Assembly: GCA_029239415.1 (NCBI GenBank)
Contig: JAQZAY010000004.1
Coordinates: 1 to 40,388, forward strand
Length of the DNA: 40,388 nucleotides
Reading direction: 5' to 3'
DNA from: Pseudomonas sp.
GTDB taxonomy: Bacteria; Pseudomonadota; Gammaproteobacteria; Pseudomonadales; Pseudomonadaceae
Notes under the pieces: generated by a model
What the model saw: the letters and a program-made list of their open reading frames with translations, nothing else
Told to the model about the DNA's origin: nothing
Databases searched by the model: none
In this document: one piece after another, positions 19,755 through 30,117 of the stretch
Numbering within the stretch: position 1 is the first letter of the stretch
How the letters are laid out: each line of letters starts with the position of its first letter
Made by a program: the position numbers and the translations under genes

Positions 19755-22700
19755 TACTGCGGGTTGGCACGGGTGCTGGACAGCAGTTGCTTGAGGTTGG
19801 CCGCCTTGGGCTTGACCAGCCAGAAGCGCCGCACGTAGTCGTCCAGGTTCTCGAAGAGCTCACGTCCCCACTTGCTGCCGGTCTCTTCCACATATTCGCC
19901 AAGGACACGCGCCAGGTGGCTACGGTACGCCTCCATCGCTTCACCACTGATGCGCTGGATTTCCACCAGCTCGTGGTTGAGCTTGTCGACGAAGCTGTTG
20001 TCCATGTCGAGCACGTAGGCAAAGCCGCCAGTCATGCCAGAACCGAAGTTGTAACCGGTCTTGCCCAGGACGCAGACAAAGCCACCGGTCATGTATTCAC
20101 AGCAGTGATCGCCCGTGCCCTCGACGACGGCATGGGCACCGGAGTTGCGCACGGCGAAGCGCTCGCCCGCAGTACCGGCGGCGAACAGCTTGCCGCCCGT
20201 GGCGCCGTACAGGCAGGTGTTGCCGACGATGGCGCTGTGCTGGGTCTCGAACGGGCTGCCGGCAGGCGGCACGATGGTCACCTTGCCACCGGTCATGCCC
20301 TTGCCGACGTAGTCGTTGGCATCGCCTTGGAGGTACAGGTTCAGGCCACCGGCGTTCCATACGCCAAAGCTCTGCCCGGCAGTACCGTTGAAGCGGAAGG
20401 TGATCGGCGTCGACGCCATGCCCTGGTTGCCGTGCAGGCGGGCGATCTCGCCCGAGATGCGCGCGCCGATCGAGCGGTCGCAGTTGCAGATATCCAGGCT
20501 GAACTCGCCGCCGGAGCGGTCGCGGATTGCCGGCAGGGCCATCTCGACCATTTTCTCGGCCAGCTCGCCCTTGTCGAACGGCGGGTTGCGCTCGACCTGG
20601 CAGAACTGCGGCTTGTCGGCCGGCACATGGGGGCTGCCCAGCAGCGGGCTGAGGTCGAGGTGGCGTTGTTTCTCGGTTTCACCCGGCAGCATTTCCAGCA
20701 GGTCGGTGCGTCCGATCAGCTCGCCCAGGCTGCGCACGCCCAGCTTGGCCAGCCACTCGCGGGTTTCCTCGGCAACGAAGGTGAAGAAGTTGATCACCAT
20801 GTCGACGGTGCCGATGTAGTGGTCCTTGCGCAGCTTGTCGTTCTGGGTCGCAACGCCGGTGGCGCAGTTGTTCAGGTGGCAGATGCGCAGGTACTTGCAG
20901 CCCAGGGCGATCATCGGCGCGGTGCCGAAGCCGAAGCTCTCGGCGCCGAGGATGGCCGCCTTGATCACGTCCAGGCCGGTCTTGAGGCCGCCATCGGTCT
21001 GTACCCGCACCTTGCCGCGCAGATCGTTGCCGCGCAGGGTCTGGTGGGTCTCGGCCAGCCCCAGTTCCCAGGGAGCGCCGGCATACTTGATCGAGGTCAG
21101 CGGCGAGGCGCCGGTGCCACCGTCGTAGCCGGAGATGGTGATCAGGTCGGCATAGGCCTTGGCGACGCCGGCGGCAATGGTGCCAACGCCCGCCTCCGCT
21201 ACCAGCTTGACCGACACCAGTGCCTGCGGGTTGACCTGCTTGAGGTCGTAGATCAGCTGGGCCAGGTCTTCGATCGAATAGATGTCATGGTGCGGCGGTG
21301 GCGAGATCAGGGTCACGCCCGGCACTGCATAGCGCAGGCGAGCGATCAGGCCGTTGACCTTGCCGCCCGGCAGTTGGCCGCCTTCGCCCGGCTTGGCGCC
21401 CTGGGCCACCTTGATCTGCAGCACCTCGGCGTTGACCAGGTACTCGGGCGTGACGCCGAAGCGGCCGGTGGCCACCTGCTTGATCTTGGAACTGCGCAGA
21501 GTGCCGTAGCGAGACGGGTCTTCACCCCCCTCGCCGGAGTTGGAGCGCGCGCCCAGGCGATTCATGGCCTCGGCCAGGGCCTCGTGGGCTTCCGGCGACA
21601 GGGCGCCCAGCGAGATACCGGCGGAATCGAAGCGCTTGAGGATTGCTTCGAGCGGCTCGACTTCTTCGATGGCCAACGGCTGGTCGGCCACCTTGACCTT
21701 GAGCAGGTCGCGGATCATCGATACCGGACGCTGGTCGACCAGCGCGGTGTATTCCTTGAACTTGGCGAAGTCGCCCTGCTGCACGGCGGCCTGCAGGGTG
21801 TTGACCACATCCGGGTTGTAGGCGTGGTACTCGCCGCCATGCACGAACTTGAGCAGGCCGCCTTGCTGGATCGGCTTGCGCGCGCTCCAGGCCTCGGCGG
21901 CGAGCAGCTTCTGCTCGTTCTCGATGTCGACGAAACGCGCACCCTTGATGCGACTGGCCACGCCACGGAAGCTCAGGCCGACCACCTCGTCCGACAGCCC
22001 CACGGCCTCGAACAGCTGGGCGCCGCGGTAGGAGGCGACGGTCGAGATGCCCATCTTCGACAGGATCTTCAGCAGGCCCTTGGAGATGCCCTTGCGGTAG
22101 TACTTGAAGACTTCGTCCAGATCGCCCAATACCTCGCCTGTACGGATCAGGTCGGCCAGCACTTCATAGGCCAGGTAGGGATACACGGCCGAGGCGCCGA
22201 AGCCAAGCAGCACCGCGAAGTGGTGCGGGTCGCGGGCAGTGGCCGTCTCGACCAGGATGTTGCTGTCGCAGCGCAGGCCACGCTCGGTCAGGCGGTGGTG
22301 AACCGCGCCAACGGCCAGCGAAGCATGCACGGGCAGCTTGCCAGGCGCGATGTAGCGGTCGCTCAGCACCAGCTGGGTCTTGCCGGCGCGTACCGCTTCC
22401 TCGGCCTGGTCGGCGATGTTGCGGATGGCGGCTTCCAGGCCCAGGCCCTGCTCGTAGTTGAGATCGATGAGCTGGCGGTCGAAGCCCTCGCGCTCCAGGT
22501 TCATCAGCGAGCGCCACTTGGCCGGCGAAATCACCGGCGAGCTCAGGATCACGCGCGAGGCATGCTCTGGGGATTCCTGGAAGATGTTGCGCTCGGCGCC
22601 CAGGCAGATCTCGAGCGACATCACGATCGCTTCACGCAACGGGTCGATCGGCGGGTTCGTTACCTGGGCGAACTGCTGGCGGAAATAGTCGTAGGGCGAG

Positions 22701-24199
22701 CGCACACGCTGCGAAAGAATCGCCATCGGCGTGTCATCGCCCATCGAGCCCACGGCTTCCTGGCCCTGCTCGCCGAGCGGGCGCAGCACCTGGTCACGCT
22801 CCTCGAAGGTGACCTGGAACATCTTCATGTACTGCTTGAGCTGGTCGGCGTCGTAGCTCGCCGGCCCCTGGTCATCGCTCAGGGTCGCCTGGATACGCAT
22901 GGCGTTCTGGCGCAACCAGCGCTTGTACGGATGACGCGACTTGAGGCGATTGTCGATGGCATCGGTGTCGAGGATCTGGCCGGTCTCGGTATCGACGGCA
23001 AAGATCTGGCCTGGGCCGACGCGACCCTTGGCAATCACGTCCTCGGGCTTGTAGTCCCACACGCCGATTTCAGAGGCCAGGGTGATGTAACCGTTGGTGG
23101 TGGTAACCCAGCGCGCCGGGCGCAGGCCATTGCGGTCGAGCAGACAGACCGCATGGCGACCTTCGGTCATCACCACGCCCGCCGGGCCGTCCCACGGCTC
23201 CATGTGCATGGAGTTGTACTCGTAGAAGGCGCGCAGGTCGGCGTCCATGGTCTCGACGTTCTGCCACGCTGGCGGAATGATCATGCGCACGCCGCGGAAC
23301 AGGTCGATGCCACCGGTGACCATCAGCTCGAGCATGTTGTCCATGCTCGAGGAGTCGGAGCCCACGCGATTGACCAGCGGGCCGAGTTCCTCGAGGTCCG
23401 GGATCAGCTCGTTGGTGAACTTGGTGCGACGGGCCATCGCCCAGTTGCGGTTACCGGTGATGGTGTTGATCTCGCCGTTGTGGGCGAGGAAGCGGAAAGG
23501 CTGGGCCAGCGGCCATTTCGGCAGGGTATTGGTGGAGAAGCGCTGATGGAACACGCAGATCGCGGTCTGCAGGCGCTCGTCGCCCAGGTCTGGATAGAAG
23601 GCGGCAAGGTCTGCCGGCATCATCAGGCCTTTGTAGATGATGGTCTTGTGCGAGAAGCTGCAGATATAGTGATCGCTGTCCTCGGCATTGGCTACCGAGG
23701 AGCGGCGACGAGCACTGAACAGCTTGATGGCGAACTCCTGATCGCTCAGGCCCTCGCCCGCGATGAACACCTGCTCGATCTGCGGCAGCCGCTCCAGGGC
23801 CAGGCGGCCAAGCACGCTGGTGTCGATCGGCACCTTGCGCCAGCCCACCAGTTGCAGGCCGGCCGCGAGGATTTCGCGGTCCATGTTGGCGCGGGCGGCT
23901 TCGGCGCGCACTGGGTCCTGGTTGAAGAACACCATGCCTACGGCGTACTGCTTGGGCAGTTCGACGGCAAAGTGCTCCTGGGCCTTGGCCCGCAGGAACC
24001 GGTCGGGCTTTTGCATGAGCAGGCCGCAGCCGTCGCCGGTCTTGCCATCGGCGTTGATCCCACCGCGGTGGGTCATGCAGGTCAGGGCCTGCATGGCGGT
24101 TTGCAAAAGGTGGTGGCTCGGTTCGCCCGTCATGTGGGCAATCAGGCCGAAACCACAGTTATCCTTGAATTCTTCGGGATGGTACAGACCTGTTTTCAT
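19754..24199 (-). CDS. gltB: Glutamate synthase large subunit GltB
   Basis: A 1481-residue alpha subunit of NADPH-GOGAT, making glutamate from 2-oxoglutarate and glutamine. Order of domains: a class II glutaminase domain whose nucleophile Cys15 (in [12 protein letters not shown]) becomes N-terminal after removal of a short propeptide; a central domain; the FMN/2-oxoglutarate domain (about 800-1200), with [15 protein letters not shown] and the 3Fe-4S cysteines in [16 protein letters not shown]; and the C-terminal GXGXG beta-helix ([22 protein letters not shown]). The start at 24199 gives the family N-terminus; an open frame reaches 24259 but adds an unconserved leader. Upstream gene of gltBD. 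Confidence 0.97.
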   Translation of the reverse strand: MKTGLYHPEEFKDNCGFGLIAHMTGEPSHHLLQTAMQALTCMTHRGGINADGKTGDGCGLLMQKPDRFLRAKAQEHFAVELPKQYAVGMVFFNQDPVRAEAARANMDREILAAGLQLVGWRKVPIDTSVLGRLALERLPQIEQVFIAGEGLSDQEFAIKLFSARRRSSVANAEDSDHYICSFSHKTIIYKGLMMPADLAAFYPDLGDERLQTAICVFHQRFSTNTLPKWPLAQPFRFLAHNGEINTITGNRNWAMARRTKFTNELIPDLEELGPLVNRVGSDSSSMDNMLELMVTGGIDLFRGVRMIIPPAWQNVETMDADLRAFYEYNSMHMEPWDGPAGVVMTEGRHAVCLLDRNGLRPARWVTTTNGYITLASEIGVWDYKPEDVIAKGRVGPGQIFAVDTETGQILDTDAIDNRLKSRHPYKRWLRQNAMRIQATLSDDQGPASYDADQLKQYMKMFQVTFEERDQVLRPLGEQGQEAVGSMGDDTPMAILSQRVRSPYDYFRQQFAQVTNPPIDPLREAIVMSLEICLGAERNIFQESPEHASRVILSSPVISPAKWRSLMNLEREGFDRQLIDLNYEQGLGLEAAIRNIADQAEEAVRAGKTQLVLSDRYIAPGKLPVHASLAVGAVHHRLTERGLRCDSNILVETATARDPHHFAVLLGFGASAVYPYLAYEVLADLIRTGEVLGDLDEVFKYYRKGISKGLLKILSKMGISTVASYRGAQLFEAVGLSDEVVGLSFRGVASRIKGARFVDIENEQKLLAAEAWSARKPIQQGGLLKFVHGGEYHAYNPDVVNTLQAAVQQGDFAKFKEYTALVDQRPVSMIRDLLKVKVADQPLAIEEVEPLEAILKRFDSAGISLGALSPEAHEALAEAMNRLGARSNSGEGGEDPSRYGTLRSSKIKQVATGRFGVTPEYLVNAEVLQIKVAQGAKPGEGGQLPGGKVNGLIARLRYAVPGVTLISPPPHHDIYSIEDLAQLIYDLKQVNPQALVSVKLVAEAGVGTIAAGVAKAYADLITISGYDGGTGASPLTSIKYAGAPWELGLAETHQTLRGNDLRGKVRVQTDGGLKTGLDVIKAAILGAESFGFGTAPMIALGCKYLRICHLNNCATGVATQNDKLRKDHYIGTVDMVINFFTFVAEETREWLAKLGVRSLGELIGRTDLLEMLPGETEKQRHLDLSPLLGSPHVPADKPQFCQVERNPPFDKGELAEKMVEMALPAIRDRSGGEFSLDICNCDRSIGARISGEIARLHGNQGMASTPITFRFNGTAGQSFGVWNAGGLNLYLQGDANDYVGKGMTGGKVTIVPPAGSPFETQHSAIVGNTCLYGATGGKLFAAGTAGERFAVRNSGAHAVVEGTGDHCCEYMTGGFVCVLGKTGYNFGSGMTGGFAYVLDMDNSFVDKLNHELVEIQRISGEAMEAYRSHLARVLGEYVEETGSKWGRELFENLDDYVRRFWLVKPKAANLKQLLSSTRANPQ

Positions 24200-24573
24200 A
24201 GACACATTCTCACCAGGTTCGCCTCTCAACGTAGGCAAATCTCTTTTTAGTACAACCACTTACCATCCACGCCGATCAAATGCCAGCTTTTTGCGGTGGC
24301 CAATGGGAAACCATTGTTGCACAGCGTCGGGGAAGCCCACAAATTTTCATGTCGCACGACTGAAAACTTATGTCTCAATTATGAATGTTTTTAGTCGGTT
24401 GCCGCAGTACGACCCGACTGGGGTCTGAAGCGTTTCAGCCTGGACTGCACCGTGGGCTTGTGGCCGGCAGTCTGGGACAGACAAGCCTGCCGCACGTTGG
24501 CGCAGCAGGCTCGACGAAAATCAGGAGTCGCTCAGCAACAGGGCGGCGGGGGTGGTGCCGCCCGGAAGGTATC
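24200..24573 (-). promoter_or_regulatory. gltB upstream region with candidate promoter
   Basis: No gene is visible in these 374 bases. On the minus strand TTGTGG (reverse complement of 24337-24342) and AACAAT (reverse complement of 24313-24318), 18 bases apart, could be the gltB promoter, leaving a leader of about 110 bases. An A/T-rich tract at 24361-24394 lies just upstream and could bind a regulator. A weak hairpin, AGCCTGC (24484-24490) with GCAGGCT (24505-24511), may end the preceding SPOR-gene transcript. All three are tentative. Confidence 0.35.
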
Positions 24574-26163
24574 TCAGCGAGCTGTTGCCAGCTCTTGTTG
24601 GACGCTGGCGACAGTACGAGGCCAAGGTTTACCAGCCTGGACCTTGGCTGGCAAGGTTTTGATTGCAGCCAGTGCTGCATCGCGGCTGGCGAAGCTGCCG
24701 TAGGTGATCACATACAGCGGCTTGCCCTGCAGGGTTTTCTTGAAATAGCGGTACTCGCCACCCTGTGCCTTGATGTAGGACTGGGCCGAGGCTTCGGAGC
24801 TGGTGCCAAGGATCTGCACGACGTAGTTGCCCGGCTTCTGCGCCGAATACCAGCCGCCACCGGCCGTCGCTTTTTCAGCTGGCTTGGCGCTCGCGACCTG
24901 GGTGGGCGCCGGCGAGGGTTTGGCCGCAGGTGCAACTGGCTTGGCCGGCGCAGTGGCAACCGGCTTCTCGGCCGGCACGACTGGCTGTACAGGCGCGGGC
25001 ATGGGTGCTTGGGCCTGGGTCGGAGCTGGACCTGGGGCCACGCCCTGAGGCGGGGCGGTGGTGGTGACGGTCGGCGGCTGCAGCGCGGTATCGCCCGCCG
25101 GGCTGCTTTCCTCGCCCTCGCCCATGCCAGCGGCCTGCGCCAGTGGCTCGCGCATCACTGGCTGCGACTGGCCCTGCAGGGGCAGCGACTGGGAGGAACC
25201 TGAGAACTCGATGGCGGGATTGCCGTTGTTGGACTGGGCATTGCCCGGCTTGCCCTCTCCCAGCGGCAGCTGGGCCTGCTCGGCAGGTGCATCGGTCGGC
25301 GCGTGGTCGCCTTTCTTGGGCATGAGCACCGCTGCGGCAACAGCGACGACAACGACAGCGGACAGTGCCAGTACGTGTTTCTTAGGCATATTGAACCCCA
25401 TGGATGGTCGCTTGGCCGAGTTGCGGCTGGCGAGCATGGCTTCGATCAAGGTATCGCGGGCGACCTGGTTGATTGCCCCAGGCCAGCCATCGGAGTGTTG
25501 GTGGATCTCGGCGATCTGCTCACGGGTGAACACCTCGATCCCTCGGCCGGCACCCTCCAGGCGCTGTTCGAGGTACTCGCGGGTCTCTTCTTCACTGTAC
25601 GGGTCAAGCTCGATGACATGGAAACGTTCCTGGTCCGCATTGAGCTCATCCAGGTCAGCGATCAGTGAGGGTTCGCCGAAAAGGAACACGTGCGGACGCC
25701 CTTCGGGAGTGCCCGCCGCCAGTTCCAGCAACGCTTGGAGTGCCGACTCGTCGAGTTGTTCCGCATCGTCCACCAGCAGATAGACTTCCTGACCGGTAAG
25801 CGCCAGTTGCACGATCTGGTTGAGGATGGGGGCCACCTCGGCCTGGGCGACCTTCAGCGACTGCGCCACCTGGCCGAGCACGCTGGCCGCATCGGTCACG
25901 CCGCGGGTGTTCACCACCACGCTTTGCACCGACTGCTTGTTGGTGCTGGCCATCAAGGCCTGGCGCAACAGCGTCTTGCCGCTGCCCAGGGGCCCGGTGA
26001 CCACCAGCAGCAGCTGGCTGTAGCGCGCCAGGTGGTGCAACTGCCCCAGCACCGGCTTGCGCTGGGCCGGGAAGAACTTGAAGCCTGGTACCCGAGCCGC
26101 GAACGGGTCGTGGTTCAACTGGTAGTGGCCAAGAAAGGCCTCATCGGCATGCAAACTAGTCAT
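24574..26163 (-). CDS. AAA ATPase-SPOR membrane protein (DamX position)
   Basis: A 529-residue protein in three parts. A cytoplasmic AAA ATPase of the ExeA/GspA type occupies residues 1-245, with Walker A GPLGSGKT at 57-64 and Walker B VYLLVDD at 127-133. One membrane helix lies at about 263-281. A long Pro/Ala/Gln-rich periplasmic linker follows, and a C-terminal SPOR domain (about 450-525, starting near GNYVVQILGTSSEASAQSYI) should bind denuded glycan strands at the division site. In gamma-proteobacteria damX follows aroKB, as here. E. coli DamX has the SPOR domain, but I do not recall an intact ATPase there, so damX is a positional analogue rather than a safe name. Start ATG at 26163, 15 bases after aroB. 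Confidence 0.85.
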   Translation of the reverse strand: MTSLHADEAFLGHYQLNHDPFAARVPGFKFFPAQRKPVLGQLHHLARYSQLLLVVTGPLGSGKTLLRQALMASTNKQSVQSVVVNTRGVTDAASVLGQVAQSLKVAQAEVAPILNQIVQLALTGQEVYLLVDDAEQLDESALQALLELAAGTPEGRPHVFLFGEPSLIADLDELNADQERFHVIELDPYSEEETREYLEQRLEGAGRGIEVFTREQIAEIHQHSDGWPGAINQVARDTLIEAMLASRNSAKRPSMGFNMPKKHVLALSAVVVVAVAAAVLMPKKGDHAPTDAPAEQAQLPLGEGKPGNAQSNNGNPAIEFSGSSQSLPLQGQSQPVMREPLAQAAGMGEGEESSPAGDTALQPPTVTTTAPPQGVAPGPAPTQAQAPMPAPVQPVVPAEKPVATAPAKPVAPAAKPSPAPTQVASAKPAEKATAGGGWYSAQKPGNYVVQILGTSSEASAQSYIKAQGGEYRYFKKTLQGKPLYVITYGSFASRDAALAAIKTLPAKVQAGKPWPRTVASVQQELATAR

Positions 26164-26178
26164 TGCGCTGTCACAACC

Positions 26179-27276
26179 TCAAAGCTGGGCCACAATCGCG
26201 CGGTAATCCGCGGCCAGGGTGGCCTGAAGAATCTCTTTAGGATAGTCGTCGGTGATCACGGCCTCGCCCAGCTGGCGCAACAGCACCAGGCGCAGGCGGC
26301 CATCAAGCACCTTCTTGTCGACCGCCATGTGCTCCATGAAGTGCGCCGGGGTCATTTCCTGCGGGGGCACCACCGGCAAGCCCGCATCGTGCAACAGGCG
26401 GATACCGCGATCCCGCGCCGAGCGGTCGATCCAGCCAAGGCGCATCGACATCTCCAGCGCCATGACGGTGCCGGCCGACACGGCTTCCCCGTGCAACCAC
26501 ACGCCATAGCCCATGTGGGTCTCGATGGCATGGCCAAAGGTGTGGCCAAGGTTCAGCGTGGCCCGCACGCCCGACTCACGCTCGTCAGCGCCCACCACGG
26601 CTGCCTTGGCGGCGCAGGAGCGGCGGATGGCCTCGGTCAGCGCCGTGGTGTCGAGTCCGCGCAGCGCGCTCATGTGTGCCTCAAGCCAGCCCATGAAGGG
26701 TTCGTCGCAGATCAGGCCGTACTTGATGACCTCGGCCAGGCCCGCCGACAGCTCGCGGTCCGGCAAGGTGGCCAGGCTGGTGGTGTCGATCAGTACGGCA
26801 TTGGGCTGGTAGAAGGCCCCGACCATGTTCTTGCCCAGCGGGTGGTTGATGCCGGTCTTGCCGCCCACCGACGAATCGACCTGGGACAGCAGGGTCGTCG
26901 GGACCTGGATGAAGTCCACGCCACGCTGGTAGCAGGCGGCCGCGAAGCCCGCCATGTCGCCGATGACGCCACCGCCCAGGGCGATCACCGTGGTGCGCCG
27001 ATCGTGCCGCGCGCCAAGCAGCGCGTCGAAGATCAGTTGCAGGGTCTCCCAGTTCTTGAAGGCCTCGCCATCGGGCAACACCACCGGCAGCACCGAATAG
27101 GCGCCCAGGGAACGGGCCAGGCGCTCGAGGTAGAGGGGCGCGACGGTTTCGTTGGAGACGATGGCGACCTGTCGCCCGGCAATGTGCGGGGCCAGCAACC
27201 CAGGCTGGTCCAGCAGGCCTTCGCCAATGTAGATCGGGTAGCTACGTTCGCCCAGGTCAACCTTAAGTGTCTGCAT
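26179..27276 (-). CDS. aroB: 3-Dehydroquinate synthase AroB
   Basis: A 365-residue NAD+- and metal-dependent cyclase, second step of the shikimate pathway (DAHP to 3-dehydroquinate). Visible motifs are the NAD-binding loop [18 protein letters not shown], the active-site stretch [20 protein letters not shown], and the metal-ligand region [12 protein letters not shown]. The start at 27276 gives the conserved [15 protein letters not shown] and has GGGGA 5 bases upstream; an open frame continues to 27615 but runs into aroK. Downstream of aroK (100-base gap) and upstream of the AAA/SPOR gene, same strand. Confidence 0.97.
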   Translation of the reverse strand: MQTLKVDLGERSYPIYIGEGLLDQPGLLAPHIAGRQVAIVSNETVAPLYLERLARSLGAYSVLPVVLPDGEAFKNWETLQLIFDALLGARHDRRTTVIALGGGVIGDMAGFAAACYQRGVDFIQVPTTLLSQVDSSVGGKTGINHPLGKNMVGAFYQPNAVLIDTTSLATLPDRELSAGLAEVIKYGLICDEPFMGWLEAHMSALRGLDTTALTEAIRRSCAAKAAVVGADERESGVRATLNLGHTFGHAIETHMGYGVWLHGEAVSAGTVMALEMSMRLGWIDRSARDRGIRLLHDAGLPVVPPQEMTPAHFMEHMAVDKKVLDGRLRLVLLRQLGEAVITDDYPKEILQATLAADYRAIVAQL

Positions 27277-27376
27277 GTATCCCCACAATGAACTAGGGCG
27301 CGGCATCGACGCTCGACCCGCGCGGTAACGTTGAACCCCCGCCTCGGCCTGGCAGGTCGCCGAGAATAGTCCCGGC

Positions 27377-27895
27377 TTACCGGGGGGGCAACTGCTGCAA
27401 GCGATCCAGGATATCGAGCACCACCATGCGTGGCGGCCGCTCGTCGGTTTCCACCACCAGGTCGGCGATCTCGCGGTAAAGCGGGTCGCGCGTCTCGAGC
27501 AAGGCGCGCAGCGTAGCCTCGGGATTGGCAGTTCGCAGCAAGGGACGATTGCGGTCGCGAGCGGTACGCCCCACTTGCTGCTCGACCGAGGCGTGCAGAT
27601 AGATGACGCGGCCACCCGCGTGCAGCGAACGGCGATTGGCCTCGCGCATCACGGCTCCGCCGCCAGTGGCCAGCACCACGCCATCGAGGCCGCAGAGCTC
27701 GGCGATCATCGCCTGCTCGCGGTCACGAAAGCCCGGCTCGCCCTCCTTGTCGAAGATCCACGGGATATTGGCGCCGGTTCGCAGTTCGATTTCCTTGTCG
27801 GAATCCTTGAACGGCAGGCGCAGCTCTTTGGCCAACAGGCGCCCGATGGTGCTCTTGCCAGCTCCCATCGGCCCCACAAGTATCAAATTTCGCAC
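27377..27895 (-). CDS. aroK: Shikimate kinase AroK
   Basis: A 172-residue P-loop kinase phosphorylating shikimate at the 3-hydroxyl. Walker [10 protein letters not shown] is at residues 8-16. The shikimate-binding DSDKEIE and the GGGAV motif ([13 protein letters not shown]) are in place, with the lid Arg in RDRNRPLL. The start codon is GTG at 27895, only 4 bases after the pilQ stop, with a weak ribosome site inside the end of pilQ. Translation is therefore likely coupled to the pil operon. Intact length. Confidence 0.96.
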   Translation of the reverse strand: MRNLILVGPMGAGKSTIGRLLAKELRLPFKDSDKEIELRTGANIPWIFDKEGEPGFRDREQAMIAELCGLDGVVLATGGGAVMREANRRSLHAGGRVIYLHASVEQQVGRTARDRNRPLLRTANPEATLRALLETRDPLYREIADLVVETDERPPRMVVLDILDRLQQLPPR

Positions 27896-27899
27896 AGAA

Positions 27900-29177
27900 T
27901 CAACGACTCACAGCAATCGCCTGGTCACCCATGATACGCGGAGTCAGGAAGACCAGCAGCTCGGATTTTTTCTCTTGTAATGCATCGCGTCGAAACAGCC
28001 GCCCAACATACGGCAGATCGCCCAGAAATGGCACCTTCTCGAGCACATTACTTTGCACCGTCGAGTACACCCCGCCGATGACGATGGTCTGGCCATCGTC
28101 CACTCTGACCTTGGCGTTGACCTCGTTCTTGCGGATCGCCGGTACGTTGCCCTGGGCATTGAGATAGTCAGGCTCATCCTTGGTCACCTTTACCGCCATG
28201 ACCACCCCATCGCCTGGAGTGATCCTGGGCGTCACTTCAAGCGAGAGCGACGCCTCGCGAAACGAAATCGACGTGGCGCCGCTGCCGCTGGTTTCCTGAT
28301 AGGGCACCTCGGTGCCCTTGAGGATCCTGGCGGTCTCCTTGTCGGCCGTGACAACCTTGGGCTGGGAAATGATTTCGCCGTTGCCGCTTTTTTCCATGGC
28401 GCTGAGCTCGAGGTCGAGCAGCACGTCGCTGCGCAGCAGCCCGACCCCAAGGCTGGCAGTGGCGCGCTCGGCGCCCAGATCGACGAACACATCGCCGCCC
28501 AGGCCGCTGCCCTCGGGCTTGAGCGAACGCCCCCAGCGCACGCCCAGGCTGCGCTCGTAGTCGACGTTGGCCTCGACGATCCGCGCCTCGATCATCACCT
28601 GGCGCAGCGGGACGTCCAGTCGGGCGACCAGTTCGCGCAGCTCGGCAAGCCGATCAGCAGGCTGCGTGGCCACCAGCGTATTGGTACGTGCGTCGACGCT
28701 CAAGCTGCCGCGACCGGCAAGGATGCCATCGTCCGCCAGTGTGGCGAGCAGCAGCTCGGCCAGATCGCCCGCGTTGGCGTGGTGGACCGGCAGCAGCTCG
28801 CGCTGCAAGGGCTGCACGTGAGCATCCAGCTCGCGACCAAGCCGGGCCTCCCGTGCCTGCTCGGCCAGCTCTGCAGCGGGCGCGACCAGCAGCACATTGC
28901 CTTCCTCCCGCCTGCCGAGCCCCTTGCTGCGCAGCACCATGTCCAGCGCCTGCTCCCAGGGAACGTCCTGCAAGCGCAAGGTGACATTGCCTTGCACCGA
29001 ATCGCTGGCCACCAGGTTGACCCCGGCGAAGTCGGCCAGTAGCTGCAACACCGAACGCACTTCCACGTCCTGGAAGTTCAACGACAACGGCTCATCCGCA
29101 GAGGCCTGTGTCGCCGCAATCGCCCGCACCGGCAGGAGCGCCAGCAACATCATCACCGCCAAGCCTTTGATGCTCAT
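27900..29177 (-). CDS. pilQ: Short PilQ secretin
   Basis: A 425-residue secretin subunit, the outer-membrane pore of type IV pili. It carries a signal peptide (residues 1-21, cut after AIA), an STN/N0 domain (about 30-100), an N1 secretin_N domain (about 122-190) and the secretin beta-barrel domain to the end, with the typical [14 protein letters not shown] and [11 protein letters not shown]. The two peptidoglycan-binding AMIN domains of the roughly 700-residue P. aeruginosa PilQ are absent. The start at 29177 has GGAGG 6 bases upstream and yields a clean signal peptide; an open frame to 29252 adds an Arg/Trp-rich leader with no support. It overlaps the pilOP gene by 86 bases. Confidence 0.9.
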   Translation of the reverse strand: MSIKGLAVMMLLALLPVRAIAATQASADEPLSLNFQDVEVRSVLQLLADFAGVNLVASDSVQGNVTLRLQDVPWEQALDMVLRSKGLGRREEGNVLLVAPAAELAEQAREARLGRELDAHVQPLQRELLPVHHANAGDLAELLLATLADDGILAGRGSLSVDARTNTLVATQPADRLAELRELVARLDVPLRQVMIEARIVEANVDYERSLGVRWGRSLKPEGSGLGGDVFVDLGAERATASLGVGLLRSDVLLDLELSAMEKSGNGEIISQPKVVTADKETARILKGTEVPYQETSGSGATSISFREASLSLEVTPRITPGDGVVMAVKVTKDEPDYLNAQGNVPAIRKNEVNAKVRVDDGQTIVIGGVYSTVQSNVLEKVPFLGDLPYVGRLFRRDALQEKKSELLVFLTPRIMGDQAIAVSR

Positions 29178-30117
29178 CCATGACCTCCGTGACCGCGCTC
29201 CTCCTGAGCGCCAGATACCGCGATTGCTCCAGCCAGCCATGGTCGTCGACAAACCGTCGCTCGAGCACCTCCACCTGCTGTTCGTCTATGCGCACGATCC
29301 GCCCCTGGGCATTCCCGATGGGGTCCCCTACCCGCACCCGGTGCACCGCCCCGGCCAGGCGCAGCAACGCCTGGTACTCGCCTTGCCTGGCAAGGCTGCC
29401 GACCATTTCCAGCCGTTCGAGCGCGACGCTTGCAAGCGGGTTGGAGGGGGTCAGCCCGGTTTTCCGTCGGAACGGGTCGATGACTGGCTTGCTGGGGCTG
29501 GCGCGAGCGGGTTCCGCGGCCAGGGACCGCGGCACCTCGAGCCCCGCCTGGCTTGCCGCGTAGGCATTGACCTCCACGTGCATGCGCAGCACGCCAGGCT
29601 TGCCGTCCACCGCATCCAGGCGCAGCTGCTGCACGCGGAGCAGACGCAGCTGGCCAAGCCATTGATCGAGCCACAGGCGCAAGGCCGGGTAGCGGCCGAC
29701 CATGTGCAAGGCCATGGGAATCGTTCGATACCCAGGGCCGGCAAGCGGCTCCAGCACATCGACCTGCTCGAACGAAAGACCCTGCTCGCGCCCCACTCTG
29801 GACAAGTCCTCGAGCAACTCGGCCATGTCGCCACCGGCTGCGAGCCGCCAGCGGGAATCGTGCAGATGCTGACGTGCAAGCTCCAGCGTGGCCTGTAGCT
29901 CATCCAGCCGCTGCGCCTGCTGGCCTTTGCTCATCAGTTCCCTGTGCAGGCGCTGGCCTTGGTCGACAAAAGCGGCCAGCTCCATGCGCAAGGCATGGAG
30001 CCTCGCGAAGTAGCCAAGCCCCAGCACCACCAGGACCACCAGGCCCAGCAAGGCAATCCTGAAAACCCCAGGCCGCTCGGCAAGCCCCTGCCACTCCGGT
30101 CGCAGGTTCAAGGTCAT
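29092..30117 (-). CDS. Fused PilO-PilP pilus alignment protein
   Basis: A 341-residue single polypeptide. Residues 1-188 resemble PilO: a short cytoplasmic tail, one membrane helix (about 20-40), a coiled coil (45-90) and a ferredoxin-like periplasmic fold. After an Ala/Pro/Ser linker (189-212), residues 213-305 resemble PilP: DPFRRKTGLTPSNPL, then LERLEMVGSL and RVRVGDPIGNAQGRIVRI, the beta-sandwich that docks to PilQ. The PilP lipoprotein signal and lipobox Cys are missing; the PilO helix would anchor it instead. The ATG overlaps the pilN stop as ATGA. The tail, residues 306-341, is read in a second frame of pilQ and looks unconserved. Confidence 0.8.
   Translation of the reverse strand: MTLNLRPEWQGLAERPGVFRIALLGLVVLVVLGLGYFARLHALRMELAAFVDQGQRLHRELMSKGQQAQRLDELQATLELARQHLHDSRWRLAAGGDMAELLEDLSRVGREQGLSFEQVDVLEPLAGPGYRTIPMALHMVGRYPALRLWLDQWLGQLRLLRVQQLRLDAVDGKPGVLRMHVEVNAYAASQAGLEVPRSLAAEPARASPSKPVIDPFRRKTGLTPSNPLASVALERLEMVGSLARQGEYQALLRLAGAVHRVRVGDPIGNAQGRIVRIDEQQVEVLERRFVDDHGWLEQSRYLALRRSAVTEVMDEHQRLGGDDVAGAPAGAGDCGDTGLCG

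Noticed and set aside
19721..24250. A 1509-codon open frame on the plus strand lying opposite the whole of gltB
   Set aside because: It mirrors gltB almost end to end, has low-complexity Val/Gly/His/Gln-rich composition, no recognisable domain and no ribosome site. High GC at third codon positions removes stop codons from one antisense frame. GltB motifs on the minus strand are complete.
24541..24563. G/C-rich hairpin GGGCGGC..GCCGCCC after the AAA/SPOR gene as a strong terminator
   Set aside because: It has a 9-base loop and no T-run on the minus strand, so I do not list it as a terminator.
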